From the NCBI RefSeq assembly GCF_900114325.1, contig NZ_FOSR01000010.1:1-64000 (forward strand): 64,000 nucleotides of DNA, read 5' to 3'. The DNA comes from Rhodanobacter glycinis (GTDB lineage: Bacteria > Pseudomonadota > Gammaproteobacteria > Xanthomonadales > Rhodanobacteraceae). Numbering within the stretch: the stretch's first letter is position 1; each line of letters opens with the position of its first letter. The notes below the pieces were generated by a model. That model did no database searches and was not told the origin of the DNA. It saw nothing but the letters and a program-made list of their open reading frames with translations. A program made the position numbers and the translations under genes. Below are positions 7,303-16,815 of this stretch, piece after piece.

Positions 7303-8127
7303 ATGCCGTCGATCAGCTTCGAATTCTTCCCGCCCAAGACCGATGAACAACGCGCCCAGCTCGATCGCGTGGCCGCCGCACTGCAGCCCGCGGCGCCCGA
7401 ATACGTGTCGGTGACCTTCGGCGCGGGTGGTTCCACGCTCAGCTATACCTCCGACACCGTGCGCGGACTGCACCAGCAGCACGGTTTCCACGTCGCGCCG
7501 CATTTGTCGTGCATGGGTGGCAGTCGCGCGGAGATTGCCGCGCTGCTGGACGAGTACCGTGCCGCCGGTTACCGGCGCATCGTGGCGCTGCGTGGCGACT
7601 TGCCCTCGGGCATGGCCTCGGCCGGCGATTTCCGCTATGCCGCCGAGCTGGTTCGTTTCATCCGCGAGCACTCGGGTGATCATTTTCACGTCGAGGTGGC
7701 GGCCTATCCGGAGACCCACCCGCAGGCGGAAGACGCGCTGGTGGACTTGCGCCACTTCAAGGCCAAGATCGACGCCGGCGCGAATGGCGCGATCACGCAA
7801 TACTTCTTCAACCCCGATGCCTATTTCCACTTCGTCGATGATGCGCAGCGCCTGGGCGTGAAGGTGCCGATCGTGCCGGGCATCATGCCGATCACCAACT
7901 ACAGCCAGCTCAAACGCTTTTCCGACGCCTGTGGCGCGGAGATCCCGCGCTGGATCGCCAAGCGCATGCAGGCGCATGGCGACGATGCGGCCTCGATCCG
8001 CGCGCTGGGTGCGGAGGTGGTGGCGCAGATGTGCCTGCGCCTGCTCGATGGCGGAGCGCCGGGGCTGCACTTCTACACGCTCAATCGCGCCAGGGCGACG
8101 CTCGCGGTGCTGGAACGGCTGCACTGA
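7303..8127 (+). CDS. metF: 5,10-methylenetetrahydrofolate reductase
   Basis: FAD-dependent TIM-barrel enzyme that reduces 5,10-methylene-THF to 5-methyl-THF, the methyl donor for MetE; 274 aa. Seen: the catalytic-region SFEFFPPKT at residues 4-12, VSVTFGAGGST, the FAD-binding YRRIVALRGDLP, and the stretch GANGAITQYFFNPDAYFHF. Length matches bacterial MetF (about 270-300 aa). It is monocistronic or followed by a small DUF4124 gene 31 bases later. The ATG has only a weak ribosome site. The 26-bp operator shared with metK and metE lies just upstream, so it is likely a member of the same regulon. Confidence 0.95.
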   Translation: MPSISFEFFPPKTDEQRAQLDRVAAALQPAAPEYVSVTFGAGGSTLSYTSDTVRGLHQQHGFHVAPHLSCMGGSRAEIAALLDEYRAAGYRRIVALRGDLPSGMASAGDFRYAAELVRFIREHSGDHFHVEVAAYPETHPQAEDALVDLRHFKAKIDAGANGAITQYFFNPDAYFHFVDDAQRLGVKVPIVPGIMPITNYSQLKRFSDACGAEIPRWIAKRMQAHGDDAASIRALGAEVVAQMCLRLLDGGAPGLHFYTLNRARATLAVLERLH

Positions 8128-8158
8128 TCCGCGCCGGCGCACGGGCTATGCTTGCCTG

Positions 8159-8743
8159 ATGCGCACGCTTGCCCTCCTGTTGCTGCTTCTCCTGCCCCTG
8201 CTTCTTTTGCCGACGGGCACGGCACTGGCACAGAACGCCATCCATCGCTGCGTGGATGCCAACGGCAACCCGGTGTTCACCGACCGCACCTGCGCGTCGC
8301 AGCAGGCCACGCCGGTAGCACCGAGCGCTGCTACGGCAACCGGCACGCAAGCGCCGATGCCGCCCGCCACGCTCTGTGCCGCCTCGCTGCCTGCCTTGAA
8401 ACAGGCGGTGATCGATGCCTTTGCCGGCCGCGACCCGAATCGGCTGGCCGGCCTGATGCTGTGGGGCGGCTATGGCCATCATGCGGTGGTAGCGGATATC
8501 CGCTCACTGGGGCAACTGATGCGGCAACCGTTGCTTGGCATCCGTGTGGTCGGGGGTGACGACGGGGACGCCGACGACACGACGGCATCGGCGGACGGGA
8601 TCACCGGCGAGCCGTCGGCTGCCGCGCCGGTGGCGCCGGCCTTGATATTGAGCACTTCCGATGTCGGCGGTGGCCCGCCGCAGCAGTCCACGTTCCCGGT
8701 GGTGGCTCGCGCCGGGTGCCTGTGGCTGCGTCCGCCCGGCTGA
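8159..8743 (+). CDS. DUF4124 domain secreted/periplasmic protein
   Basis: Small protein of 194 aa with a leucine-rich signal peptide (residues 1-23, cleavage after ALA) followed by a DUF4124 motif, HRCVDANGNPVFTDRTC, at about residues 28-44. The rest is Ala/Pro/Thr-rich and low in complexity, with a Cys near the C-terminus. DUF4124 proteins are common in Xanthomonadales envelopes and their function is not established. The ATG at 8159 directly precedes the signal peptide; the longer upstream frame is a shadow of metF. It is probably cotranscribed with metF, but no metabolic link is visible. Confidence 0.75.
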   Translation: MRTLALLLLLLLPLLLLPTGTALAQNAIHRCVDANGNPVFTDRTCASQQATPVAPSAATATGTQAPMPPATLCAASLPALKQAVIDAFAGRDPNRLAGLMLWGGYGHHAVVADIRSLGQLMRQPLLGIRVVGGDDGDADDTTASADGITGEPSAAAPVAPALILSTSDVGGGPPQQSTFPVVARAGCLWLRPPG

Positions 8744-8795
8744 TCGCCAAGCCTGCGGTCGCGGTATCATGGGCGGTCCCCCACGGAGAACCGAC

Positions 8796-9713
8796 ATGGC
8801 GCAGCAATATCCCGACTGGATCTGGCAGAACGGCGTGATCAAGCCGTGGGCCGAAGCGACTACCCACGTGATGGCGCATGCGCTGCACTACGGTTCCTCG
8901 GTGTTCGAGGGCATCCGCAGCTATGCCACGCCCGATGGTGCGGCGATCTTTCGCCTCACCGATCACCTGAAACGGCTGTACCAGTCGGCCAAGATCTACG
9001 ACATGCAGCTGCCCTACAACCAGGACGAGCTGGCCGCGGCCTGCCGCGACGTGGTGAAGAAGAATGGCCTGACCGCCGCCTATCTGCGCCCGGTGGCCTA
9101 TCGCGGCCTGGGCGGTTTCGGCCTGTCCGCCGAAACGCCGATCGACGTGGCCGTGGCCGCGTGGCCGATGGGTCCGTACCTCGGGCCAGAGGCGCTGGAA
9201 CATGGCATCACCGCCTGCGTGTCGAGCTGGCAGCGGTTTGCGCCGAATACCATCCCGGCCGGCGCCAAGGCCGGCGGCAATTACCTTTCCGGCCAGCTGA
9301 TCGCGCGCGAGGCACGTCGCCTCGGCTTCGGCGAAGGCATTGCGTTGGCCTCCACCGGCCTGCTCAGCGAAGGCGCGGGCGAGAACCTGTTTCTGGTCTT
9401 CGACGGCGTGCTGCACACCACCCCGGCCAGCGCCTCCATCCTCACCGGCATCACCCGTCATTCGCTGATCACGCTGGCGCGCGAAAACGGCATCGAGGTG
9501 ATCGAGCGCGACCTGCCGCGCGAATACCTGTATCTCGCCGACGAGGTGCTGATGTGCGGCACCGCCGCCGAGATCACGCCGATCCGCGAGATCGATGGCA
9601 AGCAGATCGGCAACGGCAGCGCCGGCCGCGTTACCCGCCGCCTGCAGGAGCTGTTCTTCGGCCTGTTCAACGGCAAGACCAACGACCAGTGGGGTTGGCT
9701 GGAGTCGGTCTGA
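8796..9713 (+). CDS. ilvE: branched-chain amino acid aminotransferase
   Basis: Fold-type IV PLP transaminase acting last in leucine, isoleucine and valine synthesis; 305 aa. Seen: HALHYGSSVFEGIRSY, the Schiff-base lysine in GAKAGGNYLSGQ, STGLLSEGAGENLFLV, and the C-terminal MCGTAAEITPI, all diagnostic of bacterial IlvE. The ATG at 8796 follows a GGAG ribosome site, and the protein starts as usual with MAQQYPDWIWQNG. It is monocistronic: an upstream DUF4124 gene ends 52 bases before it and an intrinsic terminator follows. Confidence 0.95.
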   Translation: MAQQYPDWIWQNGVIKPWAEATTHVMAHALHYGSSVFEGIRSYATPDGAAIFRLTDHLKRLYQSAKIYDMQLPYNQDELAAACRDVVKKNGLTAAYLRPVAYRGLGGFGLSAETPIDVAVAAWPMGPYLGPEALEHGITACVSSWQRFAPNTIPAGAKAGGNYLSGQLIAREARRLGFGEGIALASTGLLSEGAGENLFLVFDGVLHTTPASASILTGITRHSLITLARENGIEVIERDLPREYLYLADEVLMCGTAAEITPIREIDGKQIGNGSAGRVTRRLQELFFGLFNGKTNDQWGWLESV

Positions 9714-9742
9714 GCGGTTGTGTTCAGCCAATGACAAAGTAA

Positions 9743-9768
9743 AGAAGGGCGCAGCGATGCGCCCTTCT
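9743..9768 (+). terminator. ilvE terminator
   Basis: AGAAGGGCGC and GCGCCCTTCT form a 10-bp perfect stem around a 6-nt loop, with TTC after the stem. It lies 30 bases after the ilvE stop. Confidence 0.8.
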
Positions 9769-9873
9769 TCATGTTGAGCTCTTGTTGGCAAAAAGAAGGC
9801 ATTTCGCATCAGGAGCACTTGAACCCGCTTCGCCGGCCTCCATGGTTGTGTGTCCGCACAAGGAGGATGGGCG

Positions 9874-10839
9874 ATGATCGAGCTGTACAAGCTGCAGTGG
9901 TCGCATTACGTGGAAAAGGTGCGCTGAGCGCTGGATTTCAAGAAACTGGATTGGCGCGGCATCGACGTCGTCGCGTTCACCAAGAAGGAAATCCGGCATT
10001 TCGACTGCGCGCAAACCTTCCCGCTGATCCGCGATACCCGTACGGGCGTGACGATGAGCGATTCCTCGCCGATCATCCGCTATCTCGCCGAAACCTATCC
10101 GCGGCATGCCTTGCTGCCGGCGGATCCGGTCGAACGGGAAGCCGCATGGCAATGGATGCTGCGACTGGATTCGACGCTCGGATTGCATGCGCGGCGTCTC
10201 GGCTACACGCAGATCATCATGGAATGCCCGACGATCCTGGCGCAGTTGTTCATGCCGAACGTATGCGGCGGCCTGTTCGCCCGCCGCGGCTGGCGTGCCT
10301 TGGCCGCGCCGGTACTGGGCACCTTGTTGACGCTGCGCTTCCGCTTCCACCGCAACCGCGAGGATGGCGTGTACGAAGCGCTGGAGGCGCAGTTGTTGCC
10401 GATCGCCGCACAGCTGGAGCGGAATGGCTTTTTGGTGGGCGGACGCTTCAGTGCGGCAGATATCACCCTGGCGTCGCTGCTGCGGCCGCTGCGCATCGTG
10501 CCGCATTTCGTGCAACACCCGCGGCTGCAGTCGTTGTTTGCCTGGCAAGAACGGTTGTTCCGCGAGCATGGTCGGGAAGCGGCTTTTCCGTACGAGGCGA
10601 TGGTCCGCGCAAAGCGTGAACGCAGCCGTCGCTGGCGCGCTCGGGCCAGCTGGATGCATGCGGATCGTGGGGTGGCCAGCGCGGCTGACGGGGCGGCGGA
10701 TCGACAGGTGGCGCAGAACGACATTCATCCGAACAGTCGCTGGATGCTGCTGTTCGGGTTGCCAGCCTATCTGAAGTTGCGCTGGTTCAGTGGCGTGGTA
10801 CGTGAACGTTATATGTCGGTGGCGTCAGTCGTGGGCTGA
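9874..10839 (+). pseudogene. glutathione S-transferase-like gene with in-frame TGA at codon 18
   Basis: From an ATG behind an excellent AAGGAGG ribosome site, the frame reads MIELYKLQWSHYVEKVR, hits TGA at 9925-9927, and continues in the same frame (ALDFKKLDWRG...) to 10839, 322 codons in all. The N-terminal thioredoxin-like part and SDSSPIIRYLAE mark a GST-family protein; an all-helical C-terminal domain follows. In GSTs the position after KVR is commonly Trp (KVRWALD), so a single TGG-to-TGA change explains the stop. The catalytic Cys/Ser position near SHYVEK is unusual. The rest of the frame is intact, so the lesion is recent, a sequencing error, or tolerated by read-through. ATG codons after the stop (first at 10048) would lack the thioredoxin fold. 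Confidence 0.8.
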
Positions 10840-10873
10840 GCGATCGTTCGATGGTGGCTTTGGCCGACATAGG

Positions 10874-10897
10874 AAAGGGCGCATTGCTGCGCCCTTT
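10874..10897 (+). terminator. terminator after the GST pseudogene
   Basis: AAAGGGCGCA and TGCGCCCTTT form a perfect 10-bp stem around a 4-nt loop, the same family of hairpins as at 5350 and 9743. Confidence 0.75.
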
Positions 10898-10930
10898 GGT
10901 GGTGTCGCGAGGTTGACCTCTCACCCCAAC

Positions 10931-10954
10931 CCTCTCTCCCGAAGGGGAGAGAGG
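10931..10954. repeat. pyrimidine/purine intergenic hairpin
   Basis: CCTCTCTCCC and GGGGAGAGAGG face each other across GAA, just beyond the ahcY stop. It is the same kind of CCTCTCCC-type repeat as at 18082-18194, common between genes in Xanthomonadales. It may also end ahcY transcription. Confidence 0.55.
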
Positions 10955-10968
10955 GGGGTAACGGCTAC

Positions 10969-12402
10969 TCAGTAGCGGTAATGATCCGGCTTGTACGGAC
11001 CTTCCACCGGCACGCCGAGGTAGGCGGCCTGGTCGGGCGTGAGCTTGGTGAGCTTCACGCCGATCTGCTCCAGGTGCAGGCGGGCGACTTCCTCGTCGAG
11101 CTGCTTGGGCAGGCGGTAGACGGTTTTCTCGTAGACGTCCTTGTTCTTCCACAGGTCGATCTGCGCCAGCGTCTGGTTGCTGAAGCTGTTGGACATCACG
11201 AAGCTGGGATGGCCGTGGGCGCAGCCCAGGTTCACCAGGCGGCCTTCGGCCAGCATGTAGATGCTGTGCTTCGACTTGGCGAAGGTGTAGCGGTCCACCT
11301 GCGGCTTGATCGTCTCGCGGCTGACGCCGTCGGCGGTGTTGAGCCGGTCGATCTGGATCTCGTTGTCGAAGTGGCCGATGTTGCAGACCAGCGCGTTGTT
11401 CTTCATCGCCGCCATGTGCTCCAGCGTGATGATGTCCTTGTTGCCGGTGGTGGTGACGTAGATGTCGCCGATGCCGAGGGTCTCTTCCACGGTGGTGACC
11501 TGGAAGCCTTCCATCGCCGCCTGCAAGGCGTTGATTGGGTCGATCTCGGTGACGATCACGCGGGCGCCGAAGCCCTTCAGCGAATGGGCGCAACCCTTGC
11601 CCACGTCACCATAACCGCACACCACGGCCACCTTGCCGGCGACCATCAGGTCGGTGGCGCGCTTGATGCCGTCGGCCAGCGATTCGCGGCAGCCGTACAG
11701 GTTGTCGAACTTGCTCTTGGTCACCGAGTCGTTGACGTTGATCGCCGGCACCAGCAGCTTGCCCGCTTCCATCATCTGGTAGAGGCGGTGCACGCCGGTG
11801 GTGGTTTCCTCGGAGACGCCCTTCCAGCTGGCGGCCACGGTCTTCCAGAAACCGGGGCGTTCCTTGCGGGTCAGCTTGAGCAGGTCCTTGATCACCTGTT
11901 CCTCGTGGTTGGCGCCGGGCTGGTCGACCCAGTCCGAACCGTCTTCCATTTCCACGCCCTTGTGGATCAGCAGCGTGGCGTCGCCGCCGTCGTCGACGAT
12001 CAGTTCGGGACCTTGCATGCCGGGATGGGTGAGCATGTCCAGCGTGCATGCCCAGTATTCCTCCAGCGTCTCGCCCTTCCAGGCGAACACCGGGACGCCG
12101 CTGGCGGCGATGGCGGCGGCGCAGTCATCCTGGGTCGAGAAAATGTTGCACGAGGCCCAGCGCACCGAGGCGCCCAGCGCGCTCAGCGTCTCGATCAGTA
12201 CCGCGGTTTCCTTGGTCATGTGCAAGGAACCGGACAGGCGCACGCCCTTCAGCGGCTGCTGCGGCGCGTAGCGGGCACGGATCTGCATCAGGCCGGGCAT
12301 TTCCTCTTCCGCCATGCGGATGCGGCGACGGCCCAGCTCGGCCAGGGCAATGTCGCGAACCTTGTAATCGTTCGCGGCGGTGTCTTGGGTAACAGCGTTC
12401 AT
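10969..12402 (-). CDS. ahcY: S-adenosylhomocysteine hydrolase
   Basis: NAD-dependent reversible hydrolysis of S-adenosylhomocysteine to adenosine and homocysteine, relieving product inhibition of methyltransferases; 477 aa. Seen: [17 protein letters not shown] near the N-terminus, the catalytic/NAD region [21 protein letters not shown], the Rossmann motif [23 protein letters not shown], and the invariant C-terminus PYKPDHYRY. Length is normal for the long bacterial form. The start is the ATG giving [12 protein letters not shown], directly after the SAH riboswitch leader; the frame runs on upstream through the riboswitch without conservation. It stands alone, with the GST pseudogene converging on it. 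Confidence 0.97.
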   Translation of the reverse strand: MNAVTQDTAANDYKVRDIALAELGRRRIRMAEEEMPGLMQIRARYAPQQPLKGVRLSGSLHMTKETAVLIETLSALGASVRWASCNIFSTQDDCAAAIAASGVPVFAWKGETLEEYWACTLDMLTHPGMQGPELIVDDGGDATLLIHKGVEMEDGSDWVDQPGANHEEQVIKDLLKLTRKERPGFWKTVAASWKGVSEETTTGVHRLYQMMEAGKLLVPAINVNDSVTKSKFDNLYGCRESLADGIKRATDLMVAGKVAVVCGYGDVGKGCAHSLKGFGARVIVTEIDPINALQAAMEGFQVTTVEETLGIGDIYVTTTGNKDIITLEHMAAMKNNALVCNIGHFDNEIQIDRLNTADGVSRETIKPQVDRYTFAKSKHSIYMLAEGRLVNLGCAHGHPSFVMSNSFSNQTLAQIDLWKNKDVYEKTVYRLPKQLDEEVARLHLEQIGVKLTKLTPDQAAYLGVPVEGPYKPDHYRY

Positions 12403-12441
12403 TGAATATCTCCGGGTTTGCCAGCGAGCAAGTGCTGGCCA

Positions 12442-12519
12442 TCCGGGCGCCGTTGGAACGGGAAGCGTCCATCGAGCCTGGCCGTCTCTGTGCACGGTCG
12501 CAGCGCCCCTCGATGGGAA
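12442..12519 (-). ncRNA. SAH riboswitch before ahcY
   Basis: Reading the minus strand, the conserved SAH-aptamer blocks appear in order: CGAGGGGCGCTGCGACCG, CCAGGCTCGATGG, and the pseudoknot partner AACGGCGCCCGG, ending about 40 bases before the ahcY ATG. CGAG pairs with CTCG to form P1, and GGGCGC pairs with GCGCCC. SAH riboswitches turn genes on when SAH accumulates, which fits AhcY as the enzyme that removes it. The ribosome site lies downstream in the stretch CCCGGAGATATTC, so control is probably of translation. Confidence 0.9.
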
Positions 12520-12579
12520 GGGACCATTGTACCGTTATGACAAGATGGAAGGAGCGGCGCCGCAGAAATTCGGTAGGCT

Positions 12580-12743
12580 AGGAGCGTGGGCGGTAGAAAT
12601 CTTCCGGGCTGCAGAAGTAGCTGCGTGGTCCATATTTCCGTCGCTTCTTGGCCCATAGAACCACTATGGGCCGGCGAATCGTCGAAAATCTGTCCTCACG
12701 CAGCCACTTTTTCGCCTCGAAAGTTTCTACCGCCCACGCTCCT
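12580..12743. repeat. MITE-like inverted-repeat element
   Basis: Perfect 20-bp terminal inverted repeats begin AGGAGCGTGGGCGG at 12580-12599 and end CCGCCCACGCTCCT at 12724-12743. The symmetry continues imperfectly inwards (GCTGCGTG is repeated in inverted form on both sides), and the centre holds a perfect 9-bp hairpin, GGCCCATAG aacca CTATGGGCC. The 164-bp unit has no open frame and is less GC-rich than its surroundings. It looks like a miniature inverted-repeat transposable element or a structured intergenic repeat. I see no clear target-site duplication. Confidence 0.6.
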
Positions 12744-12872
12744 GGAGGGTCTGTCGGTTCAGCGCTTGGCCGATCCGCGACATTCGGCGCCGCCGCACGG
12801 CTTCCGCCGAATTCTCGCAACGACCACGCCGGGTTCGACATACTCGTCAAAGCAGTTCGTATTCAAGCCATC

Positions 12873-12957
12873 ATGGCCGCATCCCGGTACAGGCCGGGGT
12901 CCAGGGTTTTCGTGCCACTTCGCTGGCGCTGGATTCCAGCGTTCACTGGAATGATCG
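12873..12957. repeat. intergenic repeat with GGATTCCAGCG hairpin
   Basis: The stretch contains GCCGGGGTCCAGGG followed by GGATTCCAGCG ttca CTGGAATGATCG, whose ATTCCAG and CTGGAAT halves pair. This type of interspersed repeat is widespread in GC-rich Proteobacteria including Xanthomonadales. It sits about 50 bases before ppc. Copy number in this genome cannot be judged from the window. Confidence 0.5.
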
Positions 12958-13003
12958 ACCGATGGCTTGCCCGGTTCATCCCCTTCAGTTACCGGAGCCA
13001 TTG

Positions 13004-15739
13004 ATGGAAGCCAGCAGCACCCCCGATTTCCTGCCGCACGACGGCCCCTTGCGTGAAGACGTCCATCAGCTCGGCGCCCTGGTGGGCCGCATGCTGGCCG
13101 AACAGGGCGGCGAGAAATTCTTCCATCGGGTGGAGCAGGTGCGCACCGCGGCGATCCGCCGACGCCGCGAAGGCGAGGCGGTGGATGGGCTGGCGAGCTC
13201 GCTGGCCGGTCTCGAAGCGGACGCTGCCGAAGCGCTGGCTCGCGCCTTCGCCACTTATTTCCATGCCGTGAATACGGCCGAGCGGGTCCATCGCATCCGC
13301 CGTCGCCGCGACTACCAGCGTGCCGGCGGCGCGGCGCAACCCGAATCGCTGCTTGACGTGCTTGCGCGGCTGAAGGCGCAGGGCGTGCAAGCGGACGAGT
13401 TGCTGGAATGGCTGCCGAAACTGCAGGTCGAGCCGGTGTTCACCGCGCATCCCACCGAGGCGGTGCGCCGCTCGCTGCTGGAAAAGGAACAGGCGGTGGT
13501 GCGCGCGCTGGTCGACGATTTCGATCCCACCCGCACGCCACAGGAACGTGCCGGCGACGAGGACCGCATCTACATGGCGTTGTCCTCCGGCTGGCAGACG
13601 GCCGAGGCCTCGCCGATCCGGCCCACCGTGCAGGACGAACACCACCACGTGGGCTTCTACCTCGCCAACCCGCTGTACCGGGTGGTGCCGGCGCTGTACG
13701 AGGCGCTGGCCGATGCGCTGCAACAGGTTTATGGCGTGGCCGTGCCGCTGCCGCGCCTGCTCAGCTTCGCCACCTGGGTCGGCGGCGACATGGATGGCAA
13801 TCCCAATGTGGGCGCCGACACCATTGCCGCCAGCCTCGCCACCCAGCGCGCGCATGTGCTGGAACGCTACGCGGATGACGTGACTGCGCTGGCGCGGTTG
13901 TTGAGCCAGACCGAAGGTCGCGTGGGCGTCGACCCACGGCTGGCGGAACGGCTGGCCGACTATCGCAAGCGCTTTCCGCAGGCCGCGGCGCAGATTCGCC
14001 CGCGCCATGCCGACATGCCGTACCGCAGCCTGCTCACCCTGATCGCCGCCCGGCTGCAGGCCACGCACGAGGACGATCATGCGGAAGGCTATGCGTCCGT
14101 GGATGAATTGCTCGACGACCTGCAGCTGATCGATGCGAGCCTGGTCGAACATCACGGCCTGCATGCCGGCGCCTACGCGGTGCGGCGATTGATCTGCCGT
14201 GTGCGCAGCTTTGGCTTCCACCTTGCCCGGCTCGACGTGCGGCAGGATTCACGCGTGCATGACGATGCACTGGCGGCATTGTTCGGTGATGCACAGTGGA
14301 ACACGCTCGATGCCGGCCAGCGTGCCGACCGTTTGCGCCCTTATGCCAGCGGCGAGCAGGCGTTCAAGGCCAGCGCCGACGAAACCGTCGCGCGCCTGCA
14401 GGCGGTCTTCCGCACGCTTGCCGACACGCGCCAGCGTTACGGCGTGGACGCCACCGGCCTGTACATCATCAGCATGGCGCGCACCGCCGCGGATGTGCTT
14501 GCGGTGCTGGCGCTGGCGCGGCATGGCGGCTTTGCCATTGCTCCCTCCGCCGAAAAGGCAGGAGAGGGCGGGCGCATCGTGCCGCTGGATATCGCGCCCC
14601 TGTTCGAAACGGTGGACGATCTGAAGAACGCGCCGGCCACCTTACGGGCCTTGCTCGACGATCCGGTGTATCGCAGTCACCTGCGCACCCGCGGCGACAT
14701 GCAGTGGGTGATGCTCGGCTATTCCGACAGCTGCAAGGATGGCGGCACCCTGGCCTCGCGCTGGGGCTTGCAGCGCGCGCAGGTGGAGTTGCTGGACGTG
14801 GCCCGCGCGGCCGACATCCGGCTGTCGTTCTTCCACGGTCGTGGCGGCTCGGCCAGTCGCGGCGGCGCGCGCATGACGCCGGCGCTGATGTCCTCGCCGC
14901 GTGGCGCGGTGGCGGGCGTGTTGCGCGTCACCGAGCAGGGCGAGGTGATCCACCGCAAGTACGGCATCCGCGCGCTGGCGCTGCGCAATCTCGAACAGAC
15001 CGTGGGCGCGGTATTGCGCGCCAGTCTGCGTCCACGCGAGGACGACCCGCGCGAAGAGCAGTGGCGCGAACACATGAACGTGCTCGCCGCGCGCAGCCGC
15101 GAAGCGTACCGGGCCTTCATCGATCGCCCCGGTTTCATCGACTATTTCCGCACCGCCACGCCGATCGACGTGATCGAACAGATGGCGATGGGCTCGCGCC
15201 CCGCGCGCCGACGCAGCATGCGCGGCGTGGAGGATCTGCGCGCCATTCCGTGGGTGTTTTCGTGGACGCAGTGTCGCTCCATCATCACCGGCTGGTATGG
15301 CCTGGGCAGTGCGCTGGAACACGGTGCCGAAGTGATGGGCGAGGCCGCGCTGGTGGAGATGGCGCGTGACTGGCCGTTCCTGGCCAATGCGCTGGACGAC
15401 GTGGAGATGCTGCTGGCCAAGTGCGACCTCGACATCGCCGAGGCCTTCTCGAAACTGTCCGGCCCGTTGCACGAGGGCTTCTTCGGCCTGATCCGTGACG
15501 AATTCGAGCGCACCCGCCACTGGCTGTTGCGGCTCAAGGGCGCCAAGTCGCTGTTGCGCGACGATCCGCGGCTGGCGGTGTCGATCCGCCTGCGCAATCC
15601 CTACGTCGATCCGATGAGCCTGTTGCAGGTGGACCTGCTGCGCCGCTGGCGCGCCAGCGGCGGCGAGGACGAAGGGCTGCTGCGGGCGCTGGTGGCCTGC
15701 GTCAACGGCGTCTCGCAGGGTCTGCAGAACACCGGCTGA
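13004..15739 (+). CDS. ppc: phosphoenolpyruvate carboxylase
   Basis: Anaplerotic enzyme fixing bicarbonate onto PEP to give oxaloacetate; cytoplasmic, 911 aa, normal length. Seen: catalytic His149 in [13 protein letters not shown], the [14 protein letters not shown] block, [18 protein letters not shown] (the family norm is SDSNKDGG), the mobile PEP-binding loop [13 protein letters not shown], and the C-terminal [17 protein letters not shown] ending in QNTG. The ATG at 13004 has a GGAG ribosome site 7 bases upstream; an in-frame ATG at 12962 is less likely. It converges with the aldo/keto reductase only 19 bases after its stop. Single gene; its promoter lies somewhere in the repeat-rich region upstream. 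Confidence 0.96.
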   Translation: MEASSTPDFLPHDGPLREDVHQLGALVGRMLAEQGGEKFFHRVEQVRTAAIRRRREGEAVDGLASSLAGLEADAAEALARAFATYFHAVNTAERVHRIRRRRDYQRAGGAAQPESLLDVLARLKAQGVQADELLEWLPKLQVEPVFTAHPTEAVRRSLLEKEQAVVRALVDDFDPTRTPQERAGDEDRIYMALSSGWQTAEASPIRPTVQDEHHHVGFYLANPLYRVVPALYEALADALQQVYGVAVPLPRLLSFATWVGGDMDGNPNVGADTIAASLATQRAHVLERYADDVTALARLLSQTEGRVGVDPRLAERLADYRKRFPQAAAQIRPRHADMPYRSLLTLIAARLQATHEDDHAEGYASVDELLDDLQLIDASLVEHHGLHAGAYAVRRLICRVRSFGFHLARLDVRQDSRVHDDALAALFGDAQWNTLDAGQRADRLRPYASGEQAFKASADETVARLQAVFRTLADTRQRYGVDATGLYIISMARTAADVLAVLALARHGGFAIAPSAEKAGEGGRIVPLDIAPLFETVDDLKNAPATLRALLDDPVYRSHLRTRGDMQWVMLGYSDSCKDGGTLASRWGLQRAQVELLDVARAADIRLSFFHGRGGSASRGGARMTPALMSSPRGAVAGVLRVTEQGEVIHRKYGIRALALRNLEQTVGAVLRASLRPREDDPREEQWREHMNVLAARSREAYRAFIDRPGFIDYFRTATPIDVIEQMAMGSRPARRRSMRGVEDLRAIPWVFSWTQCRSIITGWYGLGSALEHGAEVMGEAALVEMARDWPFLANALDDVEMLLAKCDLDIAEAFSKLSGPLHEGFFGLIRDEFERTRHWLLRLKGAKSLLRDDPRLAVSIRLRNPYVDPMSLLQVDLLRRWRASGGEDEGLLRALVACVNGVSQGLQNTG

Positions 15740-15758
15740 GCGCCGGTGTCCGGTCGGC

Positions 15759-16586
15759 TCAGTTGAGCGTGGCGGGATCCGGGCCGATCCGCGTGCCCGC
15801 ATCGAGCGTCTGGATGGCAGCCATGTCCTCGCCGTCCAGGCGGAAGTCGAAGACCGCGATGTTCTCGCGGATTCGCGACGGCGTGACCGACTTGGGAAAC
15901 ACCACCAGGCCCAGTTGAACGTGCCAGCGCAGGATCACCTGCGCCACGCTCTTGTGGTGCTTCTTCGCGATCTTCGCCAACACGGCGTTCTGCAGCAGGT
16001 CGCCGCGCGCCAGCGGACTCCACGATTCGGTGACGATGCCGTGCTCGGCATGCCAGGCGCGCAGCTCGTTCTGTTGCAGCAGTGGATGCAGCTCGATCTG
16101 GTTCACCGCCGGCACCACGCCGGTCTCGCCGACCAGGCGCTTCAAATCCTCGACGCGGAAGTTGGAGACGCCGATGGAGCGGATCCGCCCCTGTTGCCGC
16201 AACTCGATCATCGCCTTCCAGCTTTCCACGAAGCGGTTATTGGCCGGGCACGGCCAGTGGATCAGGTACAGGTCGATGACCTCCAGCCCGAGCAGGCTGC
16301 GGCTCTGGTCGAAGGCGCGCAAGGTGCCGTCGCGGCCCTGGTCCTCGTTCCACAGCTTGGTGGTGATGAACAGCTCTTCGCGATCAAGCCCCGATTCGGC
16401 GATGGCGTGGCCCACGCCCTCCTCGTTTCGGTAGATCGCGGCCGTGTCGATGTGGCGGTAACCGGCGTCGAACGCGGTCAGTACGCTCTCGGCGGTCTGC
16501 TCGACCGGTGTCTGGAACACGCCCAGGCCGAATTGCGGAATGGGGTGGCCGTCGGACATCGGGATGGAAGGCACGTTGGCGGGCAT
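15759..16586 (-). CDS. aldo/keto reductase (2,5-diketo-D-gluconate reductase-like)
   Basis: NADPH-dependent TIM-barrel carbonyl reductase, 275 aa. The family tetrad is visible: Asp47 (GYRHIDTA), Tyr52 (IYRNEE), Lys77 (ITTKLW) and His110 (LYLIHWP). VNQIELHP and the NADPH-binding FPKSVTPSRIREN near the C-terminus are also present. It belongs to the short AKR5-type group with DkgA/DkgB and YvgN, which reduce a broad range of aldehydes, methylglyoxal and keto sugars; the physiological substrate is unknown. The ATG giving MPANVPSIPM follows an AGGAG site. It is divergent from the efflux-pump adaptor gene at 16816, with no sign of shared function. Confidence 0.9.
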   Translation of the reverse strand: MPANVPSIPMSDGHPIPQFGLGVFQTPVEQTAESVLTAFDAGYRHIDTAAIYRNEEGVGHAIAESGLDREELFITTKLWNEDQGRDGTLRAFDQSRSLLGLEVIDLYLIHWPCPANNRFVESWKAMIELRQQGRIRSIGVSNFRVEDLKRLVGETGVVPAVNQIELHPLLQQNELRAWHAEHGIVTESWSPLARGDLLQNAVLAKIAKKHHKSVAQVILRWHVQLGLVVFPKSVTPSRIRENIAVFDFRLDGEDMAAIQTLDAGTRIGPDPATLN

Positions 16587-16815
16587 CAAGAACTCCTGCG
16601 GGTGGGTCGCACGCAGCATCATGGCCGATGCCATGTCATCGCGATGCGCAGACCGGGCATGCGCGATGTGTTTGCGAGGGCGCGGCGAGCCGTCCGCTGG
16701 CGGACAGTAGCATCCGCAAACGGACGAAATGGCCTGCCGATGCCGCGAAATGCCGGGGAGAATCCCTGTGCAGCAAGGCTTTGCCCGCATGGCACGGGTA
16801 TTGCTGAAGCAGGGC

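Noticed and set aside
9874-10839. Selenoprotein interpretation of the in-frame TGA in the GST gene
   Set aside because: The family position is Trp rather than Cys, no SECIS-like hairpin is apparent directly after the TGA, and nothing else points to selenocysteine use.
12873-12957. The GGATTCCAGCG hairpin as a terminator or regulatory RNA for ppc
   Set aside because: It lacks a T-run and matches a type of interspersed repeat common in such genomes, so a repeat is the simpler reading.
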